Part shown: piece after piece, positions 1 to 5,726 of the stretch
Layout of the letters: every line of letters begins with the position of its first letter
How positions within the stretch are numbered: the first letter of the stretch is position 1
Origin: Candidatus Dadabacteria bacterium
GTDB taxonomy: Bacteria; Desulfobacterota_D; UBA1144; Nemesobacterales; JAJCZQ01
Assembly (NCBI GenBank): GCA_030624695.1
Contig: JAUXJP010000060.1
Coordinates: forward strand, 1-6,352
DNA length: 6,352 nucleotides
Direction of reading: 5' to 3'
The notes under the pieces: model-generated
Seen by the model: the letters and a program-made list of their open reading frames with translations, nothing else
The model's database searches: none
What the model was told of the DNA's origin: nothing
Made by a program: the position numbers and the translations under genes

Positions 1-1035
1 AATTTTAGTGTTATTATTTGAATTAACTAATGTATGATCAGGTTTTATTGTGCCCGACAATACCCTTGCTATACTGATTTTCCCTGCAAAAGGGTCGCAA
101 ATTGTTTTAAATACGTAGAGGGCAGGTGCTGAATCATTTGATGGCTTAATTGTTAAAGAATTCCCTTCAATATCCAGTGCCTTAATTTTGTCAGTATCAA
201 GTGGAGATGGCATTAATTCCGCTAGTTCCATAAGAAGGGAATATAAACCAAGAAGTTTATTAGATGAACCTATTAATACAGGGTATATTGTGGATTCTTT
301 TACTCCCTTTTTGTACATATCGACAATAGTGTCGTGATCAATATCTTCACCATTAAGGTATTTTTCAAGAATTTCATCATCCTGTTCTGCAATTGTTTCC
401 AATACTTTATCTTTATAATTATTTGCAGTTTCAAGCATATCTTCCGGAATTTCCATTTCATCAAAAACGTTTTCGCCTTTATAAATAAATGCTTTCATTT
501 TAAAAAGGTTAATTACACCGTTAAAATCCGTCCCCTGTCCAAGTGGTATTGTAATTGGAACAGTCTTAATATTTAGATGTTCTTCAAGCCGTGTCAGTGC
601 ATTCTCAAAATTAGATCTTTCCTTATCCATTTTGTTCATAAAAATAATTCTAGGTATTTCTGCACTTGAAGCCATGCTCCAGTACCTGTCTATCTGGTCT
701 TTTGAATCTTCATCCCCGTCAACAACAATTATTGCGCCATCGGATACTTGTATTGCTAATTCGGCGTCAAATAAAAAATTGGAATAGCCAGGGGTGTCAA
801 TTAGGTTTATGAGATGATCATCATGTTTTAGGAATGAAATATGAGAGTTTGTAGACATTTTTCTTTGTTTTTCTTCTTCAAGATAATCTAGGTTTGATGA
901 TCCTCTGTTTACATCACCAATATTTTTAGTAGTACCAGAAATATATAGAAGTGCTTCTAATAGAGTTGTTTTACCGACACCATGAGGTCCTACTACTGAA
1001 ATATTCCTCACCTTGCTTCTAGGAAAGTCAGACAT
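1..1035 (-). CDS. EF-G-like translational GTPase (FusA2 type), N-terminal part, cut by window edge
   Basis: Codons 1-345 are open from an ATG at 1035 to the left edge, so the C-terminus is outside the window. The GTPase signatures are in order: P-loop GPHGVGKT (residues 16-23), G3 DTPGY (80-84), G4 NKMD (134-137) and a G5-like GSS (256-258). Domain II begins near residue 304 (PALYVFKT, then the FAGKISIARVLSGTI block). This is the elongation factor G superfamily, whose classical members drive ribosomal translocation in the cytoplasm. Two features point to the EF-G-like (FusA2) branch rather than housekeeping FusA: the P-loop is not the usual GHIDAGKT form, and the residue after DTPG is Tyr84 where canonical EF-G has the catalytic His. 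The canonical RGITI switch I motif is also replaced (EKQRKMST, 55-62). Its cellular role is not known from sequence. It stands alone here, with its own promoter and a strong ribosome binding site. A tetracycline-resistance-type GTPase is less likely because of the P-loop and DTPGY. Confidence 0.9.
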   Translation of the reverse strand, partial: MSDFPRSKVRNISVVGPHGVGKTTLLEALLYISGTTKNIGDVNRGSSNLDYLEEEKQRKMSTNSHISFLKHDDHLINLIDTPGYSNFLFDAELAIQVSDGAIIVVDGDEDSKDQIDRYWSMASSAEIPRIIFMNKMDKERSNFENALTRLEEHLNIKTVPITIPLGQGTDFNGVINLFKMKAFIYKGENVFDEMEIPEDMLETANNYKDKVLETIAEQDDEILEKYLNGEDIDHDTIVDMYKKGVKESTIYPVLIGSSNKLLGLYSLLMELAELMPSPLDTDKIKALDIEGNSLTIKPSNDSAPALYVFKTICDPFAGKISIARVLSGTIKPDHTLVNSNNNTKI

Positions 1036-1040
1036 ATAAT

Positions 1041-1048
1041 CACCTCTC
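1041..1048 (-). promoter_or_regulatory. Ribosome binding site of the EF-G-like gene
   Basis: On the minus strand GAGAGGTG lies five bases before the ATG at 1035. It is the clearest Shine-Dalgarno sequence in the window and fixes the start of this gene. Confidence 0.75.
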
Positions 1049-1067
1049 TAAATTAAGTTCTAATTCC

Positions 1068-1097
1068 ATTATAAAGTTAGTATAGGTTTGTTGTAAA
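1068..1097 (-). promoter_or_regulatory. Sigma-70-type promoter of the EF-G-like gene
   Basis: Minus-strand TTTACA (1092-1097, five of six to the -35 consensus) is separated by 18 bases from a perfect TATAAT (1068-1073). Transcription would start near 1061, giving a short leader of about 25 bases that contains the ribosome binding site. This is inferred from sequence match only. Confidence 0.6.
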
Positions 1098-1121
1098 GGA
1101 AAATTTTTAAATTAATATAAT
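1091..1121 (+). promoter_or_regulatory. Possible divergent promoter for the glycoside hydrolase gene
   Basis: A perfect TATAAT occurs at 1116-1121, with a weak TTGTAA at 1091-1096 (19-base spacer, longer than ideal). The -35 would overlap that of the divergent EF-G-like gene, so the two promoters could compete. The region is very AT-rich, so chance matches are likely. The leader would be about 80 bases. Confidence 0.25.
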
Positions 1122-1206
1122 ATTATTATGAATATCATATTATTCTTCAATCAAATTAAGGAATAAAAACAGTTAATGTAAAATATTAACTATTTACTCT
1201 ATTTAT

Positions 1207-2238
1207 ATGTACTTAATAATTATTCTTATAACTATATTCTTTAATTGTACACTGATTTCTTCAGCAATAAATAAATCAAATTTTAATATAAATGGAGCTG
1301 TTTTATCTCATATTCATAAAGAAGGCAACGGATATGGATCTAAAAAATCTGATGAAATGCATACTCATCTTAAAAAAATTGGTTATAACTCTGTTCAAAT
1401 TAATACATTCTGTTATATGCGAGATATTTCAATACCAGCAGTTTTTTATGGATTTGACACTACTCTTTATAAAAAAAACCTAATAAATGAGATAAAACAA
1501 CTACATAAAAAAGGATTTACCGTAATGTTAAAACCGCATGTGTGGGTTGGTGGCATTGAATTTAATCCTGAGAATTGGAGAAATAAAATAGATTATTCAA
1601 ATCCAGGCGAAAGAGCCTCATGGTTTCATAACTATGAAAACTTTATAATTAAACAGGCAATGATTGCTGAAGATAATGAAGTAGAAATTTTTGTAATAGG
1701 GACCGAACTGGTCAAGCTGGCTAAATATGACAAGGAATGGAAAAAGATTATTAAACAGGTGAGAGATGTATACAGTGGCAAAATTACATATGCCGCAGAG
1801 GGAAATAATGCTTTTAAAATAGAGTTCTGGGATGGACTTGATTTTATTGGCTTGGATGTTTATTTTCAGCTCACAAATAAAATAAATCCGGAATTAAAAG
1901 ATCTCGAAGAAGGCTGGAAAAAAAATGAAGAAAAAATAAGACTATTGTCTGAAAAATATAATAAAAAAATTATTTTTACAGAGATTGGTTATAAATCTGT
2001 AATAGGTACAGCTGTTCGGCCGTGGGAGTGGAATGGAGATCAGGAAGTAAGCCAGCTGCAGCAAGCACATGCTTTTGAGGCCATGTACAGGACCTTTTCA
2101 AATAAAGAGTATATTGAGGGTATTTATATCTGGAAATATTTTACTGATAACAACAGTTATGAAAAAGATAATATCAAAAAAGGCTTTACACCTTATGGAA
2201 AGATAACAGAGGGTGTGATATCAGGCTGGATAAACTGA
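1207..2238 (+). CDS. Secreted GH113-type glycoside hydrolase (TIM barrel, probable beta-mannanase-like)
   Basis: The product is 343 residues, close to GH113 family length. After a hydrophobic N-terminus (residues 2-20, ending SSA) the protein reads as a clan GH-A TIM barrel. LKPHVWV (108-114) is strand beta-3-like. GTEL (165-168) carries the predicted acid/base Glu167 after strand 4. GLDVYF (215-220) follows. FTEIGY (257-262) carries the predicted nucleophile Glu259 on strand 7, and IYIWKYF (306-312) gives the strand-8 Trp. Known GH113 enzymes hydrolyse beta-1,4-mannan, but family members with other substrates exist, so the substrate here is inferred. The signal peptide suggests export; Cys14 (FFNC) is not a good lipobox. 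The n-region lacks a positive charge, and ATG 1207 has no Shine-Dalgarno sequence; the frame is open upstream only to a TAA at 1174. No sugar transporter or regulator lies beside it. It converges on menG with two bases between stops. Confidence 0.82.
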   Translation: MYLIIILITIFFNCTLISSAINKSNFNINGAVLSHIHKEGNGYGSKKSDEMHTHLKKIGYNSVQINTFCYMRDISIPAVFYGFDTTLYKKNLINEIKQLHKKGFTVMLKPHVWVGGIEFNPENWRNKIDYSNPGERASWFHNYENFIIKQAMIAEDNEVEIFVIGTELVKLAKYDKEWKKIIKQVRDVYSGKITYAAEGNNAFKIEFWDGLDFIGLDVYFQLTNKINPELKDLEEGWKKNEEKIRLLSEKYNKKIIFTEIGYKSVIGTAVRPWEWNGDQEVSQLQQAHAFEAMYRTFSNKEYIEGIYIWKYFTDNNSYEKDNIKKGFTPYGKITEGVISGWIN

Positions 2239-2240
2239 TT

Positions 2241-2918
2241 TTATTTTACCCCGGTATATATTACTGCTATTCCGAAACTGAGTTCATTAAATTGGCAGTC
2301 TCTAAATCCGCATTCAGACATTATATTTTTAAATACGTCTCTTTGAGGAAATTCAGTTGTAGATTCGGACAGGTATTTATATTCTTTACGGCTTCCAAAA
2401 AGGGAGCCAATAAAGGGCATAATGTTTTTGAAATAAAACAGATACAGTGAAGAAAATACCGATATCCTCGGTATGGCAAACTCAAGTATCGCAATAGTTC
2501 CGTCTTTTCTGAGTACTCTATGCATTTCGGTAAGTGAACGATAGTAGTTTTTTGTATTCCTTATGCCAAAAGCAATTGTAATACCATCAAAAATGTTGTC
2601 CTTAAATGGGAGATTCTCTGCTGCAGATTTAAACAAGGAGGTATTATTACTAAGACCTTTTTTAAGTAATTTATCTCTTCCGATTTTAAGCATTTCTATG
2701 CTTGGATCTATACCTAAACCCATGTTTATTTTCGAAAGAGTAAAACCCTCTACCAATACTTCTGCTGTACCTGTGGCTACATCGAGTATAAAAGAGTCGT
2801 TATTGAAATTTCTTACTAGTTTTTTTCTCCATATTTTGTCAATACCTGCACTAAACAGGCTATTCAGCAGGTCATAATTATTGGATATTTTATCAAATAG
2901 GTCTTTTGTATCAGGCAT
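2241..2918 (-). CDS. menG: Demethylmenaquinone/ubiquinone C-methyltransferase (MenG/UbiE)
   Basis: This 225-residue class I SAM-dependent methyltransferase has the length and signatures of the UbiE/MenG family. FDKISNNYDLLN (8-19) and WRKKL (30-34) form the N-terminal family block. ILDVATGT (44-51) is the SAM-binding glycine loop, GIDPSIEML (69-77) the acidic strand-2 region, and AFGIRN (116-121) a family hallmark. RVLRKDGTIAILEF (134-147) follows, and then YKYLSEST (180-187). The enzyme methylates demethylmenaquinone to menaquinone at the cytoplasmic face of the membrane, the last step of the pathway; ubiquinone biosynthesis is the alternative substrate route in other lineages. It starts 16 bases after the metF stop on the same strand, suggesting cotranscription. 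MetF supports methionine and hence SAM supply, a plausible but unproven functional link. No other men genes are in the window. The ATG at 2918 has no recognisable Shine-Dalgarno sequence, but it places the conserved FDKI block at the usual distance. Confidence 0.93.
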   Translation of the reverse strand: MPDTKDLFDKISNNYDLLNSLFSAGIDKIWRKKLVRNFNNDSFILDVATGTAEVLVEGFTLSKINMGLGIDPSIEMLKIGRDKLLKKGLSNNTSLFKSAAENLPFKDNIFDGITIAFGIRNTKNYYRSLTEMHRVLRKDGTIAILEFAIPRISVFSSLYLFYFKNIMPFIGSLFGSRKEYKYLSESTTEFPQRDVFKNIMSECGFRDCQFNELSFGIAVIYTGVK

Positions 2919-2934
2919 TTAAAATTGTTTTTAA

Positions 2935-3822
2935 TTAGTTTATGGAATTTAAAATCCGTTTTATATGGGCTGATTTATTGAGTACATAAAAATGTATTCC
3001 AGGTGCACCATTCTCAAGAAGGTCTTTTACTTGTTTAATACACTGTTTAATACCTAACTCTTCAGCATATGCATCGTTATCTGCAGAATTCTCCAGTTTA
3101 TTTCTTAAATTGTCGGGGAAATTGGTACCACACATAGTTGTAATTTTCAAAATCTGTTTAGCGGAGAGTATTGGCATTAATCCCGGGATAATTGGTATAT
3201 CTATACCTATATTACGAACTTTTCTTACAAATTCAAAGTAGTGATTATTATCAAAAAATAACTGTGTAATTATAATGTCTGCTCCAGCATCTACTTTTCT
3301 CTTTAAGTTTTCAAGGTCTGTTTCCAGGTTCGGTGCTTCAAGGTGTTTTTCAGGATATCCTGCAATCGCTATTCCAAAGTTTATATTAAACTTGGTGTTC
3401 CTTTTTTCAAAACCCCTAATATGGTGTACGAGTTCATTAGCATAGGTGTAACCGTCGTCAGGTGGTATAAAATTCTTTTCCCCGGCCGGGGGGTCACCCC
3501 TGAGTGCTACAATATTAGTTATGCCATGTGTCATAATTTTGGTTAGAAAAAGGTCAATTTCCTTTCTGCCGGCACCAACGCATGTCAGGTGACATGCAGT
3601 TTCAATCTTTAGCTGGTTTTTAATATAATTAGAAATGTCTATTGTTTTATCCCTGGTAGTGCCCATTGCACCGTATGTGACGGAGATAAAATCAGGAGAG
3701 AGAGTGGAAAGCTCCAAAAGAACAGTCTTTAGTTTTTCAATACCATTTGCTGTTTTAGGAGGGAATATTTCAAATGATATAACAGGCTTATCGGATTTTT
3801 TATATATTTCTAAAAACTTCAT
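2935..3822 (-). CDS. metF: 5,10-methylenetetrahydrofolate reductase (MetF)
   Basis: Starting at ATG 3822 the product is 295 residues, the normal bacterial MetF size. It is a cytoplasmic flavin-dependent TIM-barrel enzyme that reduces methylene-THF to methyl-THF for methionine synthesis (or the reverse in acetogenic-type pathways). Family signatures appear in order, numbered from this ATG: SFEIFPPK (16-23) with the expected catalytic Glu18, TYGAMG (50-55), HLTCVG (78-83), ALRGDPP, AGYPEKH, ITQLFFD, IPGLMPI and GIHFYVLN. An in-frame TTG at 3834 would add four residues (MNNN). I prefer the ATG because it matches the usual short N-terminus, though neither start has a Shine-Dalgarno sequence. It is the first gene of a probable metF-menG operon, with a candidate promoter and palindrome upstream. 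No SAM riboswitch is evident. Confidence 0.93.
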   Translation of the reverse strand: MKFLEIYKKSDKPVISFEIFPPKTANGIEKLKTVLLELSTLSPDFISVTYGAMGTTRDKTIDISNYIKNQLKIETACHLTCVGAGRKEIDLFLTKIMTHGITNIVALRGDPPAGEKNFIPPDDGYTYANELVHHIRGFEKRNTKFNINFGIAIAGYPEKHLEAPNLETDLENLKRKVDAGADIIITQLFFDNNHYFEFVRKVRNIGIDIPIIPGLMPILSAKQILKITTMCGTNFPDNLRNKLENSADNDAYAEELGIKQCIKQVKDLLENGAPGIHFYVLNKSAHIKRILNSIN

Positions 3823-3848
3823 ATTGTTATTCAACTATTTTGCTTAGC

Positions 3849-3876
3849 ATTCTTTCATAATTACAAATTATGTCAA
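3849..3876 (-). promoter_or_regulatory. Candidate promoter of the metF-menG operon
   Basis: Minus-strand TTGACA (3871-3876) is a perfect -35 match. With a 16-base spacer the -10 would be AAGAAT (3849-3854, four of six). The start site would fall near 3842, about 20 bases before the metF ATG. The -10 match is modest. Confidence 0.35.
3856..3872. repeat. 17-base palindrome upstream of metF, possible operator
   Basis: CATAATT and AATTATG are perfect 7-base arms around a 3-base centre. The palindrome fills most of the spacer of the candidate metF promoter and touches its -35, where a repressor dimer could bind. It is AT-rich, so chance is a real alternative. No regulator gene is in the window. 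Confidence 0.35.
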
Positions 3877-3934
3877 CTAAGATTAGAAACAAAAAAGGAA
3901 CAATAATTTAAAAAAGAAAAGGTATATCAGGAAA

Positions 3935-5191
3935 TCAGATCTTGGTTTTTTGAAGTTCTTCTCTTAATTTATTTACATCGTAATATGGTTCCCCTGCTTT
4001 TTTTGCATCATCATATAATAATTCCAGCTCAACTAATATTACTTCCAGTTTTTTTCTACTCTCTGGTGACAGTAATGCTTTTCTTGGGCTGGTTCCATCA
4101 AGTTGTTTGAGGGGAGTATCAATCCACTCACTGTAATATTTATCAAGTTCACTGTTGAACTGTTTCTTACTCCTGACCCCTTTGGGCAGCTTAAAGGATT
4201 GAGTTTCTTTTTTTACGGATAAATCGTTAAAATTTCTTGAACTGTCTTTTTTGTGTTCAATTAATTTATTTAGTAGTTTTTCAAGGTAGAATTTTACTCC
4301 ATCAAGTGTGATTAAGGAATTGCAGTTTACTATCAGCTTCTTTTCTTCTAATTCTATATATACGTCTACCTCTTTGTCATCTAGTTTATTCAGTCTGAAA
4401 ATCAAAAGGTCATCAGAGATGTTGTTCAGAAGGGAGAAGCTTTCATTGTTAGTGATATACTCTATTATTTCTTCTCTATTTATTATTCTGTATTCGGCAT
4501 TGGTGATTACAAAATTCTCACCCTCAGGTGTCAGATAACGAGGATGTTTAATAACATCATCAATGTGGTTGCCGATCAAATATCCGAAATCTTTAAGGTA
4601 ATTAACATGGCTTTCCTGTTTACCATATTCTATTTCATAAGCTTTATTATTATTATTAAAATATTCAAGAATAAGTGGTTTGAATACTAATGGGAAAATT
4701 GAAACAAGGCTGAAAAAATAGTTTCTTTCCTTTGTTTTAAGGGGCCTTGCGCATATAACGTCGGTAAGATTCAGATTATTAGAAACAATTGTATCATGGA
4801 CAATAATTTCTTTGTCTGAAAACAGTTCTGATAGAATACAGAATTCACCCGGTTTTATATCCTTAATTTCAAAATAACTGCGTGTGCTGTATTCCCATTC
4901 TTTTAATACTAGTCTTTCATCACTGCTAAGATCGTCATTAGACTCTTCAACAAAAAGGTCTATTAGTCTCGAGTTATTATCAAATGTCTTAAAATCAAAG
5001 ATAAACCAGTCAAGAAACCTTGAAATAAGTTCATCATCCAGATCATCTTCGTCATTATAGACTTTAATTGTATCGGGATTGTCCTGCCAAATATAAAAGG
5101 CTTCAGTTGTATGTGCATGAATATGGGGTAGTTCAACATATTCAAATAATTTTAACCTAAGGCTATTTTCTATTTCTTCGCTGCTGTTCAT
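3935..5191 (-). CDS. Uncharacterised 418-residue protein with SEC-C/YecA-associated-type N-terminal block and MbcA/ParS-like tail
   Basis: I cannot assign a function. The product is soluble and acidic at its N-terminus, with no signal peptide or membrane segment. Residues 58-131 (RFLDWFIFDFK, DLSSDERLVLKEWE, YFEIKDIKPGEF, then EIIVHD) resemble, from memory, a conserved region of long bacterial proteins that often carry a SEC-C zinc motif. That Cys-rich motif is absent here: only three scattered Cys are present (118, 147, 290). Residues 356-373 (WIDTPLKQLDGTSPRKAL) followed by a helix (377-391) resemble the W..P...L.G.tP..A segment of the MbcA/ParS/Xre-antitoxin C-terminal (DUF2384) fold. The middle region (about 180-330) is not recognised. 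No toxin gene is adjacent, so an antitoxin role should not be assumed. The gene follows an SRPBCC pseudogene by 14 bases and an MFS exporter on the same strand. ATG 5191 has no Shine-Dalgarno sequence and may have relied on readthrough from upstream. Confidence 0.75.
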   Translation of the reverse strand: MNSSEEIENSLRLKLFEYVELPHIHAHTTEAFYIWQDNPDTIKVYNDEDDLDDELISRFLDWFIFDFKTFDNNSRLIDLFVEESNDDLSSDERLVLKEWEYSTRSYFEIKDIKPGEFCILSELFSDKEIIVHDTIVSNNLNLTDVICARPLKTKERNYFFSLVSIFPLVFKPLILEYFNNNNKAYEIEYGKQESHVNYLKDFGYLIGNHIDDVIKHPRYLTPEGENFVITNAEYRIINREEIIEYITNNESFSLLNNISDDLLIFRLNKLDDKEVDVYIELEEKKLIVNCNSLITLDGVKFYLEKLLNKLIEHKKDSSRNFNDLSVKKETQSFKLPKGVRSKKQFNSELDKYYSEWIDTPLKQLDGTSPRKALLSPESRKKLEVILVELELLYDDAKKAGEPYYDVNKLREELQKTKI

Positions 5192-5359
5192 AATGGGAAT
5201 TTAAATTATTTGTTCCTGCTCGTTATAAACATATTTTTTAGTACTTTATTTATGTAATCGAATATATTATCAAGATTTCTGCGAATATATATACTGTTTA
5301 ACAAATTTCCCAAAGGGGCAAAGGGGAATGCGTAGTTTACAATATCCTCGACAATAATT

Positions 5360-5391
5360 CCATTACCATTTTTTATAAAGAATGGTAATGG
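5360..5391. repeat. 11-base perfect inverted repeat, 10-base loop, at the frameshift
   Basis: CCATTACCATT (5360-5370) and AATGGTAATGG (5381-5391) are exact reverse complements around a 10-base loop. The missing base that breaks the SRPBCC gene maps to the T run inside this loop (5377-5379). There is no following U tract, so it is not an intrinsic terminator. It lies within former coding sequence. Confidence 0.7.
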
Positions 5392-5446
5392 TGCCAGAAT
5401 TTAAAAGGTCCAATTCTTTGTTCATCTATAAAGTATTTGTGTTTTT

Positions 5447-5476
5447 CAATATGGGTAATTTCCGTTACCCATGTTG
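5447..5476. repeat. Second inverted repeat inside the SRPBCC pseudogene
   Basis: CAATATGGGTAA (5447-5458) and TTACCCATGTTG (5465-5476) flank a 6-base loop. The inner eight pairs are perfect, the next is a U-G wobble in plus-strand RNA (a C-A mismatch in minus-strand RNA), and the outer three are perfect. There is no adjacent U tract. The sequence also encodes the conserved WVTEITHIE part of the former protein, so it may be fortuitous. Confidence 0.55.
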
Positions 5477-5726
5477 TGGAAATACTTGGAAATGGATTTA
5501 CATTGTATGTAATAATCATCCCTACATATATTTAAGATTCAACTTCAGATGTAATTTCAAGGCCCGAACTAGGGGGAGCGATTAATTTTAAATTGTTTGA
5601 ATCAGAGAAACAGTCCAAGCATTCATTAATAGAAATTGGTAATATTTGTTCCCTTGTAAGAGTAAAAACAGACATAAATTATGATATTAGTATAACAAAC
5701 AATTTTATTTGGAAAATATCGTTTAA

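Larger units (their letters stand above)
5206..5675 (-). pseudogene. Broken SRPBCC-family (START/polyketide-cyclase-like) gene, two lesions
   Basis: Three minus-strand segments join into one SRPBCC-fold protein of about 156 residues, the normal family size. Segment 1 (5675-5535, 47 codons) begins MSVFTLTREQ, the usual N-terminus of this family, and ends at an in-frame TAA (5534-5532). Segment 2 continues in the same frame (5531-5379) with TTWVTEITHIE, YFIDEQRIGPFKFWHHYHS; the DEQ..GPF..W.H.H block is a family hallmark. The frame then stops at TAA 5375-5373. Shifting by one base, segment 3 (from ATA at 5376 to TAA 5208-5206) reads NGIIVEDIVNY, AFPFAPLGNLL, IRRNLDNIFDY, the expected C-terminus. 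One missing base in the T run at 5377-5379 would restore the frame. The first stop could come from one substitution in AAA, CAA or GAA. Intact members bind lipidic or other hydrophobic ligands; the specific role is unknown. It lies 51 bases after the MFS gene and 14 bases before the 418-residue gene. Sequencing error could explain the indel, less easily both lesions. Confidence 0.82.

Noticed and set aside
334..576. 80-codon plus-strand ORF
   Set aside because: It is antisense to the EF-G-like gene, rich in Phe and Ile, and has no family resemblance; the minus-strand frame carries the conserved motifs.
2563..2877. 104-codon plus-strand ORF inside menG
   Set aside because: The opposite strand encodes the MenG signatures across the whole span.
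3823..3934. SAM or other riboswitch upstream of metF
   Set aside because: Only about 110 bases are available, and no conserved multi-stem architecture or terminator was seen, just a short palindrome.
5360..5391. Intrinsic terminator at the 11-base inverted repeat
   Set aside because: Neither strand has a U tract directly after the stem, and it lies within former coding sequence.
5532..5534. Stop readthrough or reassigned TAA in the SRPBCC gene
   Set aside because: TAA ends metF, menG and the MFS gene normally in this window, and the same SRPBCC frame is broken again downstream, so decay is simpler.
5382..5585. 67-codon plus-strand ORF
   Set aside because: It lies antisense to the SRPBCC pseudogene, whose minus-strand translation shows recognisable family motifs. 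No homology signal is seen on the plus strand.
3935..5675. Toxin-antitoxin or defence module from the 418-residue gene and its neighbour
   Set aside because: The neighbour is a broken SRPBCC gene, not a toxin, and no nuclease, RES or other effector is present; the antitoxin-like tail alone is insufficient.
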